Source: Rhabdochlamydiaceae bacterium (GTDB lineage Bacteria > Chlamydiota > Chlamydiia > Chlamydiales > Rhabdochlamydiaceae). From it: a stretch of DNA of 34,282 nt. Made by a program: the position numbers and the translations under genes. The stretch lies in contig JAIETG010000033.1 of NCBI GenBank assembly GCA_019745395.1, forward strand, positions 1 to 34,282, read 5' to 3'. Below the pieces are notes generated by a model. That model was not told where the DNA came from. It did no database searches and was given only the letters and a program-made list of their open reading frames with translations. Below, piece by piece: positions 25,061-32,547 of this stretch; position 1 is the first letter of the stretch, and every line of letters begins with the position of its first letter.

Positions 25061-25867
25061 ATGACGATAGCATTTGCAGCCCCGCAATATTTTAAAAATG
25101 CCCTACATCCACAAGAGGAAAAAGAAACTCTTTGGTTCCTTTTTTCTGGAGATCAGCTCTTAGTGAGCTTTGATAAAAAAACCATTCCCACTACACATAC
25201 TCTTCCTTTGCTTCGAAGTGTTTATATGGGAACATTAGAAGATAAACACCTATTTGCTGCAGAAACAGAGCAACAGATCGCTCAGCCTGGATGGCTCTGG
25301 GTTCCTTTGAGATTTTTACACGGCTGCTTGCCAGAAGAATATTATGCTCTTGCCGGACGCGCTGCATCCCTTCTAAATTGGGACCGCACGCATGCATACT
25401 GTGGCAGATGTGGTAGCCCTACATTCTCTCGAAAGCAGGAGAGATGCAAAGAATGCAGCGCATGTGGTCATCTTGCCTATCCTAAAATGGCGCCCGCTAT
25501 TATGGCTCTAGTAAAAAAAGGAAATAAAATTCTTTTGGCCCGAAGCCCCCATTTTCCAGAAAAACTCTATAGTGTCCTAGCGGGATTTGTAGATCCGGGA
25601 GAAACATTAGAACAATGCGTGATCCGAGAAGTACAAGAGGAAGTAGGCCTTCAAGTAAAAAACTTGCAATACTTTGGCAGCCAGCCATGGCCTCTTTCTC
25701 ATTCTCTTATGATCGGATTTACCTGTGAATGGGCATCCGGAGAGATCCAAACCGATCCTTTAGAAATTGAAGATGCCCGATGGTTTGAGCATACCAATTT
25801 ACCGCAAATCCCCACGAATATTAGCTTAGCCAGGCCTCTTATTGATTCCGCTTTTTTAAATTCCTGA
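25061..25867 (+). CDS. nudC: NAD+ diphosphatase / NudC-type Nudix hydrolase
   Basis: A 268-residue NudC-like enzyme that hydrolyses NAD(H) to NMN(H) and AMP, and in some bacteria removes NAD caps from RNA. The zinc ribbon has C114 and C117 (CGRCG) and C132/C135 (CSAC), with YPKMAPAIM following. The Nudix box is GFVDPGETLEQCVI then REVQEEVGL (175-197). The NudC-specific SQPWPLSHS (207-215) is present, which supports NAD specificity. The ATG at 25061 has AAGGAGG four bases upstream; the frame opens 39 bases earlier, but those codons span the ribosome site. Its stop overlaps the end of the convergent HAD gene by 12 bases, so the two transcripts overlap antisense. Confidence 0.93.
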   Translation: MTIAFAAPQYFKNALHPQEEKETLWFLFSGDQLLVSFDKKTIPTTHTLPLLRSVYMGTLEDKHLFAAETEQQIAQPGWLWVPLRFLHGCLPEEYYALAGRAASLLNWDRTHAYCGRCGSPTFSRKQERCKECSACGHLAYPKMAPAIMALVKKGNKILLARSPHFPEKLYSVLAGFVDPGETLEQCVIREVQEEVGLQVKNLQYFGSQPWPLSHSLMIGFTCEWASGEIQTDPLEIEDARWFEHTNLPQIPTNISLARPLIDSAFLNS

Positions 25868-26551
25868 AACGATCCTAAAAAAAGAAGAGATATCCATTCC
25901 TAAAAAAGAGTCTATACGCAAATTGGCCCCAGATAGGTCTTGCGTGCGCGTATAGTCATTAGGAACTGCTATAGCAAAGCATCCTGCTGAGATCGCAGAT
26001 GCAATGCCAGAGGCGCTATCTTCGATAACAATACATTCTTTAGCAGCTACTGCTAACTGTTTAAGGGCCTCAAGATAAATGTAGGGCTTAGGCTTATTAA
26101 CACCCTCAGGATCTTCATACTCCTTGAGATCTTCTTGTCCTGATAAAACAATATCTAATAAAGGTAACACCCCTAAATGGTGCAAATGGGAAAGGATTTC
26201 TTTTTTACCTGCAGCAGAACACACGCCAAGCTTAATATTCAGCTTCTGTTTTTCTGCTCCTAAAAGCCTTAAAAAATCTACAGTAGCATCAATTGAGGGA
26301 AGTTTTTCTATACAAAGATCCTTGTAATGAGCGCTTTTGGTTTGAAGAATTGTATGAGAACAATCTTTTCCGACTCTTTTTGCGAGTAAAGAGGCGTTGA
26401 TATCAGCAGATTTCCCAACATATGGATAATACTCTTCCAGAGAAAAATCACCCCCAACATGCTCAAGGGCTTTTTTCCAACTTAAATAGTGAGCGTATTC
26501 GCTATCAACTAAGGTGCCGTCGCAATCAAAAAGAATCGCTTTTACCAGCAT
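25856..26551 (-). CDS. HAD-superfamily phosphatase/phosphoglucomutase-like
   Basis: A 231-residue HAD subfamily IA protein. Motif I is LFDCDGTLVDSE with nucleophile D9 and D11; motif II is VCSAAG (Ser112); motif III is the lysine in NKPKP (about 153-155); motif IV is VIEDSASG (E177, D178). A helical cap lies between about 18 and 85. The overall type resembles beta-phosphoglucomutase or phosphoglycolate-phosphatase-like enzymes; the substrate is not predictable. The ATG at 26551 is preferred over an upstream frame opening at 26608, because GAGGAG lies seven bases upstream, inside the end of the cupin gene, whose stop is two bases before this ATG. The pair is almost certainly translationally coupled. 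Confidence 0.9.
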   Translation of the reverse strand: MLVKAILFDCDGTLVDSEYAHYLSWKKALEHVGGDFSLEEYYPYVGKSADINASLLAKRVGKDCSHTILQTKSAHYKDLCIEKLPSIDATVDFLRLLGAEKQKLNIKLGVCSAAGKKEILSHLHHLGVLPLLDIVLSGQEDLKEYEDPEGVNKPKPYIYLEALKQLAVAAKECIVIEDSASGIASAISAGCFAIAVPNDYTRTQDLSGANLRIDSFLGMDISSFFRIVSGI

Positions 26552-26553
26552 CT

Positions 26554-27147
26554 TTACTCCTCGACCAAAAACATATCTTGAGGCGTAAACGCTGGAATGC
26601 TCAAACAAAGAACTCTGACAGGGTCTTGTCCAGTAGAAGTGAGTTTATGAATTTGTCCAGGAGAGATTGAGATATGCTCCCCAACATTTAGTTCTTGATG
26701 TATTCCATCCACTTCTATGTGAAGATTGCCTCTAACAACAATAAAATGCTCTTTTTCCACTAGATGAAAATGCTTCGGAGAATCGCCTATATCAATAAGG
26801 GCAGCGCTCCATTTGCCTTGGGTATCATGTCCTTGAACAATCTCATACACGTCGTAGTTTTGTAGGGCAATTTTAGGGCCCCAAATCCCCTCTTCATTGG
26901 CAAGAAAAAAATCGGAGGAAAACGTTAAAAATTTTGCTCCATCTTCAGACTCGAAGGTATGAGAAATTTCCATATCTATACAAGCAAGCTCTCCGCTTTG
27001 AAATACAAGTGATTTTTCCTTATCAATTATCTGTAAAACACCATCAACAACTACTAAAAACCGATCTACATCCAGCAACACGGAAGCTCCACTAGTTCTA
27101 AGATCACGTGGGATTAAAGATCTTATCGCAAATTGCTTTGTGTTCAT
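26554..27147 (-). CDS. Cytosolic bicupin protein
   Basis: A 197-residue bicupin, shorter than but clearly paralogous to the exported one at 23391, and without a signal peptide. The N-terminal cupin half (about 25-80) has lost the classical ligands. The C-terminal half retains H126, H128 and E133 (SPKHFHLVEKEHF) and H167 (PGQIHKL). The end PVRVLCLSIPAFTPQDMFL mirrors the paralogue. A metal-dependent catalytic or sensory role is likely, with unknown ligand. It is followed after two bases by the HAD phosphatase, suggesting that the two act on the same small molecule. It is divergent from the DAO-like gene, so the 172-bp spacer with the palindrome at 27253 may control both. Confidence 0.85.
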   Translation of the reverse strand: MNTKQFAIRSLIPRDLRTSGASVLLDVDRFLVVVDGVLQIIDKEKSLVFQSGELACIDMEISHTFESEDGAKFLTFSSDFFLANEEGIWGPKIALQNYDVYEIVQGHDTQGKWSAALIDIGDSPKHFHLVEKEHFIVVRGNLHIEVDGIHQELNVGEHISISPGQIHKLTSTGQDPVRVLCLSIPAFTPQDMFLVEE

Positions 27148-27213
27148 ATTGTACCAGCCTTTTCTCGAGAATAGGCAAAATAGAAAATTTTTTCCATGGT
27201 AAAACTAAACACT

Positions 27214-27242
27214 TTGACCTAAAAATTTTAATTTCCTACTAT
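27214..27242 (+). promoter_or_regulatory. Sigma70-like promoter of the DAO-like gene
   Basis: TTGACC (27214-27219), exactly 17 bases, then TACTAT (27237-27242). Expected transcription start is near 27249, just upstream of the palindrome. Confidence 0.65.
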
Positions 27243-27252
27243 CCGTTCCCAA

Positions 27253-27277
27253 CTTAAGTTAAAACTCTTAACTTAAG
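27253..27277. promoter_or_regulatory. Perfect 10-bp palindrome downstream of promoter, operator-like
   Basis: CTTAAGTTAA and TTAACTTAAG are exact inverted repeats separated by five bases (aactc). They also contain the direct repeat AACTTAAG. The element spans about +5 to +29 relative to the predicted start, the usual place for a repressor site. As RNA it would form a weak A+U-rich hairpin without a T-tract, so an operator is favoured over a terminator. Confidence 0.55.
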
Positions 27278-27319
27278 CTATATAGAATTATTTTCAAACG
27301 ATAAATGGAAAAATGATTT

Positions 27320-28564
27320 ATGAAAATTTCTCAACACATGTTCAGCTTTTGTCTAGGGATGGTTACTCTATCTCACGGGCTAATAGCAGAAAAAATAGAA
27401 CGTCTTACGCCTCCTATTCTCACATCAAGTACGATTGACCAGAAAATCACTTGTACACGGCCTATGCGTGAAGGGAAATTTAACATTTCCGCAGAGCAAC
27501 AAGAAGATAAAGTACTTGTCCATTGCTATGGCCATGGTGGATCTGGGTGTACAACGAGCTGGGGATCTGTATTTAAAGCAATAGACCTCTACGAAAAGAA
27601 TTTCACCGTAGCTAAAGACACTCCCATCCGCGTCATCGGAGCTGGCATTATCGGTCTTACCACAGCCATTGAGCTCACTCGCATGGGATATACAGTAGCA
27701 GGAATTACAGCAAAAGAACTCTACGAAATTCCCTCTTGGAAAAATGCAGGATATTTTGCTTTAGTGTCTGTAAAAACAGACCCAGTAGAACAAAAAAACT
27801 TAGATGACATCGGTGTTGCTACGTTTTTAGAATACAAAAAAATTAGCGACGGAACCCATCCTTATATTTCTTCGGACTGCGCGCGTTTTATCCCTGTATA
27901 TGCTAGTGAAGAAACTGATGCAGGAGTAGAAGATCTGGAACAAAAAGGGCTAATTCCCCCAAGAGAACTTGTGACTCTTGATTTTGGAAATGGTGTACGT
28001 CATCCTAATTTCGTCAAATTCATGACCTATTTTATGGATACAACTCGCGTTATGCTTCAATTGCGTCAAGAGGTGGATCGTTTAGGGATCCCTATCGAAA
28101 ACAAAGAGCTTACTTCTTTTGGGGAGATCGCAGAATCTGTTGTGTTCAATTGCAGCGGTCTTGGAGGAAAAAAACTCAATAGCGATAATCAAATGATTGC
28201 CGTTCGAGGACATTTGGCCAACTTAAATGCAGAAGCTGGCAGCGAGCACATGGAATATATGATCTATACCAAGGTGAAAAATCCCGATGGGACAGAAGCG
28301 CATGTATACATGTTCCCTAAATGTCTTCAAGTAACAGAAGCTACCCCTTTAGGTCACATTGTTTATGGGACTCTTGGAGGAACCTTCATTCCAGGAACAG
28401 ATAATATGACAAAAGAGCAGCTAGAAAAACTCGATAAAAAAGAATTTAAAAAGCTGCTCGATAGAAACTCTCTATTTTTTTGGGGAAAGCCTTTTAAAGA
28501 ACATAAGTTTTTTAAACAAAAGCCACCTATCAAACAAAAAAAGAACACCGAAACATCTGAATAA
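27320..28564 (+). CDS. DAO-family FAD oxidoreductase with permuted motif order and signal peptide
   Basis: A 414-residue flavoprotein related to D-amino-acid oxidase. Residues 1-23 form a signal peptide (FSFCLGMVTLSHGLIA). The motif that normally closes DAO enzymes comes first here: RPMR (47-50), VHCYGHGGSG (67-76) and SWGSVFKAIDL. The FAD-binding Rossmann motif GAGIIGLTTAIELTRMGY follows only at 107-124. Then come PSWKNAGYFALVS (138-150) and VFNCSGLGGKKL with VRGHL, as in the middle of DAO proteins. The C-terminus is a Lys-rich tail (KQKPPIKQKKN). So the order is that of a circular permutation of DAO. The conserved Arg of RPMR would bind a substrate carboxylate; an amino-acid or imino-acid substrate is plausible but unproven. 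It ends in a strong terminator. Confidence 0.88.
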   Translation: MKISQHMFSFCLGMVTLSHGLIAEKIERLTPPILTSSTIDQKITCTRPMREGKFNISAEQQEDKVLVHCYGHGGSGCTTSWGSVFKAIDLYEKNFTVAKDTPIRVIGAGIIGLTTAIELTRMGYTVAGITAKELYEIPSWKNAGYFALVSVKTDPVEQKNLDDIGVATFLEYKKISDGTHPYISSDCARFIPVYASEETDAGVEDLEQKGLIPPRELVTLDFGNGVRHPNFVKFMTYFMDTTRVMLQLRQEVDRLGIPIENKELTSFGEIAESVVFNCSGLGGKKLNSDNQMIAVRGHLANLNAEAGSEHMEYMIYTKVKNPDGTEAHVYMFPKCLQVTEATPLGHIVYGTLGGTFIPGTDNMTKEQLEKLDKKEFKKLLDRNSLFFWGKPFKEHKFFKQKPPIKQKKNTETSE

Positions 28565-28576
28565 CAAGTTTTCTCC

Positions 28577-28602
28577 AGAAGCGGTATTCTTATACCGCTT
28601 CT
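28577..28602 (+). terminator. Hairpin terminator after DAO-like gene
   Basis: A perfect 11-bp stem agaagcggtat/ataccgcttct with loop tctt begins 12 bases after the stop. The downstream tail (cctcattctt) is only moderately T-rich. Confidence 0.75.
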
Positions 28603-28683
28603 CCTCATTCTTCATAAGATCTTTACAAATATACAGCAATTCTTGGTATACTGCTTTTTTGATCAAGCAATAGAGGTCAACTT

Positions 28684-29688
28684 ATGATAAATTTAGAGCA
28701 ACTTTCCACCCAAAACATATTCCAAAGACTCGCTTGTACAGAAACTGGATCCATCCAAAAAATTTCCCTAAAAACCTTTTTCCTAGAAAATGCGAAAAAG
28801 TTTTTTGGAGGCACTAACTATACCGATCAAAGACTTGTGGCCTTTTATACCATAAAACTATTGCAAAACATCGAATCTGATGCTCTGCATCAGCAACTAG
28901 ACAAAGCTGTTCAGCTAGCAAAAAATGCCAATCTCCTACCTCAAACGCTCCCCTCAAAACTAAATACTACAAACGATCTCACAAAAAAAATCGCATCTCA
29001 TATTTTGCCAAAACATCAACTCCCAGGGCCTGTAAGCTTCAATGAACTATCCTACCTATATGGCAGAAAACTAGAATCTTTAAATCTGCTTGAACAAAGC
29101 AAAGCCCCTAATACTGAAAACGTTTTTACAATTAAACAAGCTTCTTGGAATTGGGCACGGATTGCCGTAGTAAGCCTTATAGCACTTGCAAGCATTCCCG
29201 CAGGTATTGCCACCTATAGAGCCTTGAACCCAGACCCTATCAACTCTCTTCCTATGGACCCTTTACACGATATGCCAGAAGGACTCCATGATTTCCTCAA
29301 TACTGAGTGCATAAAAAATGTAGGAAACATTGAATTGCAAAATCCTACAGAAACTCTTCAAGACATAGCTAAAATATGGAAATCTTCTGTATCCATTAAA
29401 AAAGAGCCTTTCCCAGTATGCGAAATAACAGTAAAACACAAAGATTGTGAATCTATTCAAGAGAGATATTCAGATAAAACTTCCGACCATTATAACGGGG
29501 GATATTATGGAGAACTTTTCCGAAAACTCACAGCCAATGAGACAGCAGAACCCATGATCCAATGGCTACATCGCCAATTTCCCAATAACTCTCCTTGGAT
29601 ACAAAAAGGAGAATTGAGATTTAAAACAAGCGTAGATTGCATATTACCTGAGAACGAACTGTACTCTGATGGAAGTAAATGGGTGTAG
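28684..29688 (+). CDS. Hypothetical single-TM protein
   Basis: A 334-residue protein of unknown function. Residues 1-150 are soluble and helical. One hydrophobic helix lies at about 157-178 (ARIAVVSLIALASIPAGIA) and is followed by a Pro/Asp-rich stretch and a C-terminal domain of about 150 residues with C213, C246, C257 and C323 but no recognised motif. There is no signal peptide. The layout fits a bitopic membrane protein. AGAGG stands about eight bases before the ATG. It shares the one-TM design with the protein at 2679-3848, but I see no reliable sequence relationship. It sits alone between the DAO terminator and the bicupin gene. Confidence 0.7.
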   Translation: MINLEQLSTQNIFQRLACTETGSIQKISLKTFFLENAKKFFGGTNYTDQRLVAFYTIKLLQNIESDALHQQLDKAVQLAKNANLLPQTLPSKLNTTNDLTKKIASHILPKHQLPGPVSFNELSYLYGRKLESLNLLEQSKAPNTENVFTIKQASWNWARIAVVSLIALASIPAGIATYRALNPDPINSLPMDPLHDMPEGLHDFLNTECIKNVGNIELQNPTETLQDIAKIWKSSVSIKKEPFPVCEITVKHKDCESIQERYSDKTSDHYNGGYYGELFRKLTANETAEPMIQWLHRQFPNNSPWIQKGELRFKTSVDCILPENELYSDGSKWV

Positions 29689-29760
29689 GCAACTAAAAAC
29701 TTGCTTAATAAGTCCCAGCTTTCTATGAGTTAAAAGCAAGACTTTAAGACGGCAGGAACT

Positions 29761-30762
29761 ATGTCACTCAAACACAAGTTTACGTTACAAAAGCAGGGCA
29801 CCTTAAAAAAATATCCGGGAGGATCTCGCCTTCTCTCATCCCTAACTCATTCGATGGCCCTTGGATTGATCGAGTTAGAAAAAGGAGGATTTAGAGAACC
29901 TCACTGGCATCCTAATGCGCAAGAGCTCACCTATTGTCTAGAGGGTAGAGTTTTAATTACTCTCTTTAGCCCTCAAAATCTACGCAGTACGTTTACCTTA
30001 AGTGCCGGAGAAGTCGTTTTTTTTCCTCAAGGATATCTACATCATCTTGAAAACATTTTTGAAGGAAAAAGCAAACTTATACTCGCTTATAACCACCCCT
30101 CCCCAGAAGATCTAGACCTATCTAGTACGATCCGCTGCATGACAGCGCATACTCTAGGCAAGACTTTTGGATCATCGGAAAAAGTCTTTCAAGATCTTCA
30201 AGACAGTTCTAAAAACTCCTTCATATCTCAGAGAAAAACTCTTGCTAATCCAGAGTTTTCCTCAATTGCAAATCCTCATAAATTCTCTTTAGAAAGCATA
30301 ACTGCCCAAATCCAAACAAAAGCTGGAAACGCCCGCATTGCATCTTTTGCAAGCTTTCCCATTTTAGAGAATTTAGCACTCTTTAGTCTAAGATTATATC
30401 CCAAAGCCATCCGAGAACCACATTGGCACCCCAATGCCACAGAACTCAATTACGTTCTGCAAGGCCAAGCGCTGCTTACTATTTTAAGTCCAGATGGAAC
30501 CATCGACACCTTTGAGCTGCAGGAAGGAGACGGAAGCATTATTCCTGCAGGATACCTACACTACATTGAAAATATCGGCCCTGAAGAACTACATATGGCT
30601 ATCTATTTCAATCATAATAGCCCAAGCGACATTGGTCTTTCTGGCGCTTTTAGCGCCTATTCTCCTGAAGTTCTCTGCTCTCTTTTTTCTGTAGATTTAG
30701 AGCTCATCCATCAAATCCACAGTTTTTTAGAAGATCGGATGATCGTCACAGGTGGCGGATGA
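29761..30762 (+). CDS. Bicupin, oxalate-decarboxylase-like fold
   Basis: A 333-residue protein with two complete cupin domains of similar sequence. Domain 1 (about 25-120) has metal ligands H48, H50, E55 and H94. Domain 2 (about 195-290) has H221, H223, E228 and H267. Each shows REPHWHPNAxEL and GYLH..ENI, as in cupin_1 bicupins such as oxalate decarboxylase and seed-storage-like proteins. Both metal sites look intact, unlike the two bicupins at 23391 and 26554. No signal peptide is present, so it should be cytosolic. The substrate is not certain: oxalate is one option. AGGA precedes the ATG, and the stop overlaps the next start by ATGA, so it is co-translated with the monooxygenase. Confidence 0.88.
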   Translation: MSLKHKFTLQKQGTLKKYPGGSRLLSSLTHSMALGLIELEKGGFREPHWHPNAQELTYCLEGRVLITLFSPQNLRSTFTLSAGEVVFFPQGYLHHLENIFEGKSKLILAYNHPSPEDLDLSSTIRCMTAHTLGKTFGSSEKVFQDLQDSSKNSFISQRKTLANPEFSSIANPHKFSLESITAQIQTKAGNARIASFASFPILENLALFSLRLYPKAIREPHWHPNATELNYVLQGQALLTILSPDGTIDTFELQEGDGSIIPAGYLHYIENIGPEELHMAIYFNHNSPSDIGLSGAFSAYSPEVLCSLFSVDLELIHQIHSFLEDRMIVTGGG

Positions 30763-31775
30763 GCCTATTTTCTTTTCTACAACTACCGATCATTCAAGCT
30801 CCTATGGCTGGAGGTATTACAACACCAGAATTTGTTGCAGCAGTCTGTAACGCTGGAGCGCTTGGCTCTATGGGAGCGGGTTATATGACGCCTCAACAGA
30901 TCAAATCTGACATACAAAAAATCAAGGCTCTTACCTCAAAACCTTTTCAGGTGAATTTATTTATCCCCGAAATCACTCCTGCTGATGAAAACATCACCCT
31001 CATGAAAAACCGAATTCTGCCTTTATGGGCTCAAGTATCTAAAGATTCTTGGACAGAAGAATCTACACCGCCTCCCTCCTTTGAAGAACAAGCCGAAGCT
31101 CTTTTAGAGGAGAAAATTCCTATTTTCAGCTTTACGTTTGGCTGCCTTTCCCCTCATTGGGTACAGCGGTTTCAAAAACAGGGATGTTTAGTCTTAGGGA
31201 CTGCGACAACTCCGGAGGAGGCCAAACAGTTAGAACAAGCAGGAGTTGATGCAATCGTTTGCCAAGGACAAGAAGCAGGGGGGCACAGAGGGAATTTTTC
31301 ACCCCACGATCCTCTCTATAGCTTAATGCCACTGCTTCTTCTTACCAAACAAGCTGTAAAAACTCCCCTTATTGCAGCAGGTGGCATTATGAATGGTCAT
31401 GCTGTGAAGGCGATCCTTCTTTTGGGAGCAATTGCAGCTCAAATGGGAACTGCCTTTCTTACGACAACAGAAAGTGGGGCCTCCTCATCTTACAAAGAGG
31501 CGATTCTTAAAAAACCACAAGTTCCTACAAAGCTAACAAAAGCTTTTACAGGAAAAGTAGCTAGAGCCATACCCAACTTACTTATGCATACACTCGAAGA
31601 GGTACCCATACCCTCTTATCCAACTTCCCATTTTTTAACATCCAATCTAAGACAGCTGGCAAGCAAAAAAAATCGTCCCGATCTTCTCTCTTTATGGGCA
31701 GGTCAAGGCTATCCTCTTTGTCAGGAAATTTCAGTAAGAGATCTGATACACAGGATTTCTCAAGAGCTTATTTAA
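30759..31775 (+). CDS. Nitronate monooxygenase / 2-nitropropane dioxygenase-like FMN enzyme
   Basis: A 338-residue TIM-barrel flavoprotein of the nitronate monooxygenase family. It shows IIQAPMAGGITTPEFVAAV (11-29), the loop CQGQEAGGHRG (168-178) with the catalytic-type H176, AAGGIMNG, and a C-terminal LLSLWAGQGYPL, all typical of class I NMOs. These enzymes oxidise propionate 3-nitronate and similar toxins; related members are enoyl-reductase-like. It starts four bases inside the bicupin gene (ATGA), so the two are translationally coupled and may act in one detoxification or catabolic step. There is no signal peptide. No clear terminator follows. Confidence 0.9.
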   Translation: MSLFSFLQLPIIQAPMAGGITTPEFVAAVCNAGALGSMGAGYMTPQQIKSDIQKIKALTSKPFQVNLFIPEITPADENITLMKNRILPLWAQVSKDSWTEESTPPPSFEEQAEALLEEKIPIFSFTFGCLSPHWVQRFQKQGCLVLGTATTPEEAKQLEQAGVDAIVCQGQEAGGHRGNFSPHDPLYSLMPLLLLTKQAVKTPLIAAGGIMNGHAVKAILLLGAIAAQMGTAFLTTTESGASSSYKEAILKKPQVPTKLTKAFTGKVARAIPNLLMHTLEEVPIPSYPTSHFLTSNLRQLASKKNRPDLLSLWAGQGYPLCQEISVRDLIHRISQELI

Positions 31776-31996
31776 CGTAGCATCCAATATAAAAGACCTA
31801 CTTCTTCTTAATTTACCTTTAAACAAAACAGCTCATCCATTTGCTTTTTCCGTAAGTACCTTAGAATAAAAGACAACATGCAAATTAGTTTTACAAGATC
31901 TCAACACACTCATTACAAGCACATTAAGCTCTTATACCCCCACAAACACAAAATAAATTATATTTACATAAAAATAGATATAAAATAATCTAAAAA

Positions 31997-32020
31997 TAGC
32001 GACTAACATACAAATCGCTA
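31997..32020 (+). promoter_or_regulatory. Leader stem-loop upstream of PKD gene 1
   Basis: TAGCGA (31997-32002) pairs with TCGCTA (32015-32020) around a 12-base A-rich loop, 46 bases before the ATG. A related stem-loop occurs in front of PKD gene 3, with a compensatory base-pair change. TTTACA (31963-31968) and TAATCT (31986-31991), 17 bases apart, are a weak promoter candidate that would put the stem-loop at the very 5' end of the mRNA. Apart from this, the 290 bases before the gene are A+T-rich and hold nothing else recognised. Confidence 0.4.
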
Positions 32021-32066
32021 ATAATTTATATAAAAAAATAATAAAAACATAAAAAAGGAATAAATT

Positions 32067-32438
32067 ATGAAAAAGCGAAACAGCGCGGAGTTATGCATTG
32101 ATGCTAACTTCAAAAAAGGGACCATCAACACCTTATTTACTTTTTCTGGCAAAGGTTGCGACAATGCCATGGGTTTTTATTGGATGTTTGGCGATGGATC
32201 TAGTGCTCATCGAGATCACCTAGGAATACCCGAACAGCATCAGTATAAAGTACCTGGTAAATATCTTGTTACAGTGGAAGCTTTTGGAACAGATAACACC
32301 CTGGTAGGTTTTGCGAAGCAAATCATACATGTCGAAAGAGCCACCGTTAATGAGGTTGTTGCCAAATACAAACAAAGACGTATGGCAGCCTACAAAAGCG
32401 CCAATGGCAGCTCACCAAGAAACAGCGTTTCTAGGTAG
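32067..32438 (+). CDS. Small single-PKD-domain protein 1
   Basis: A 123-residue protein consisting of one PKD-like beta-sandwich domain (about 12-92) and a basic C-terminal tail. The diagnostic FYWMFGDGSS (37-46) and the later YKVPGKYLVTVEAFG fit the PKD W-x-F-G-D-G … Y-x-V-T-V pattern. The tail (about 93-123) is rich in Arg/Lys/Gln (KYKQRRMAAYK). There is no signal peptide, although PKD domains are usually found in exported surface proteins and hydrolases. AAGGA lies about six bases before the ATG. It is the first of four similar genes in the same direction. Confidence 0.8.
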   Translation: MKKRNSAELCIDANFKKGTINTLFTFSGKGCDNAMGFYWMFGDGSSAHRDHLGIPEQHQYKVPGKYLVTVEAFGTDNTLVGFAKQIIHVERATVNEVVAKYKQRRMAAYKSANGSSPRNSVSR

Positions 32439-32467
32439 TATAACCACTTACATTTACTACATATTCT

Positions 32468-32501
32468 GCTTGCAAATGGTTCTATAGAGCCGCTTGCAAG
32501 C
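32468..32501 (+). terminator. Long hairpin between PKD genes 1 and 2
   Basis: GCTTGCAA (32468-32475) pairs with TTGCAAGC (32494-32501). Inside, GGTTC pairs with GAGCC around a tata loop, with a two-base internal loop. It lies 30 bases after the gene 1 stop but is followed by an A-rich, not T-rich, tail. It could be a terminator or an mRNA processing/stability element. Confidence 0.5.
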
Positions 32502-32547
32502 AACTAAAATAAAGCAATTTATAAAAAATAAAAACCAGGATAATATT

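Noticed and set aside
27148-27171. Minus-strand TACAAT next to the cytosolic bicupin start as its -10 box
   Set aside because: It abuts the ATG, so transcription would start inside the gene; the -35 spacing (19) is also poor.
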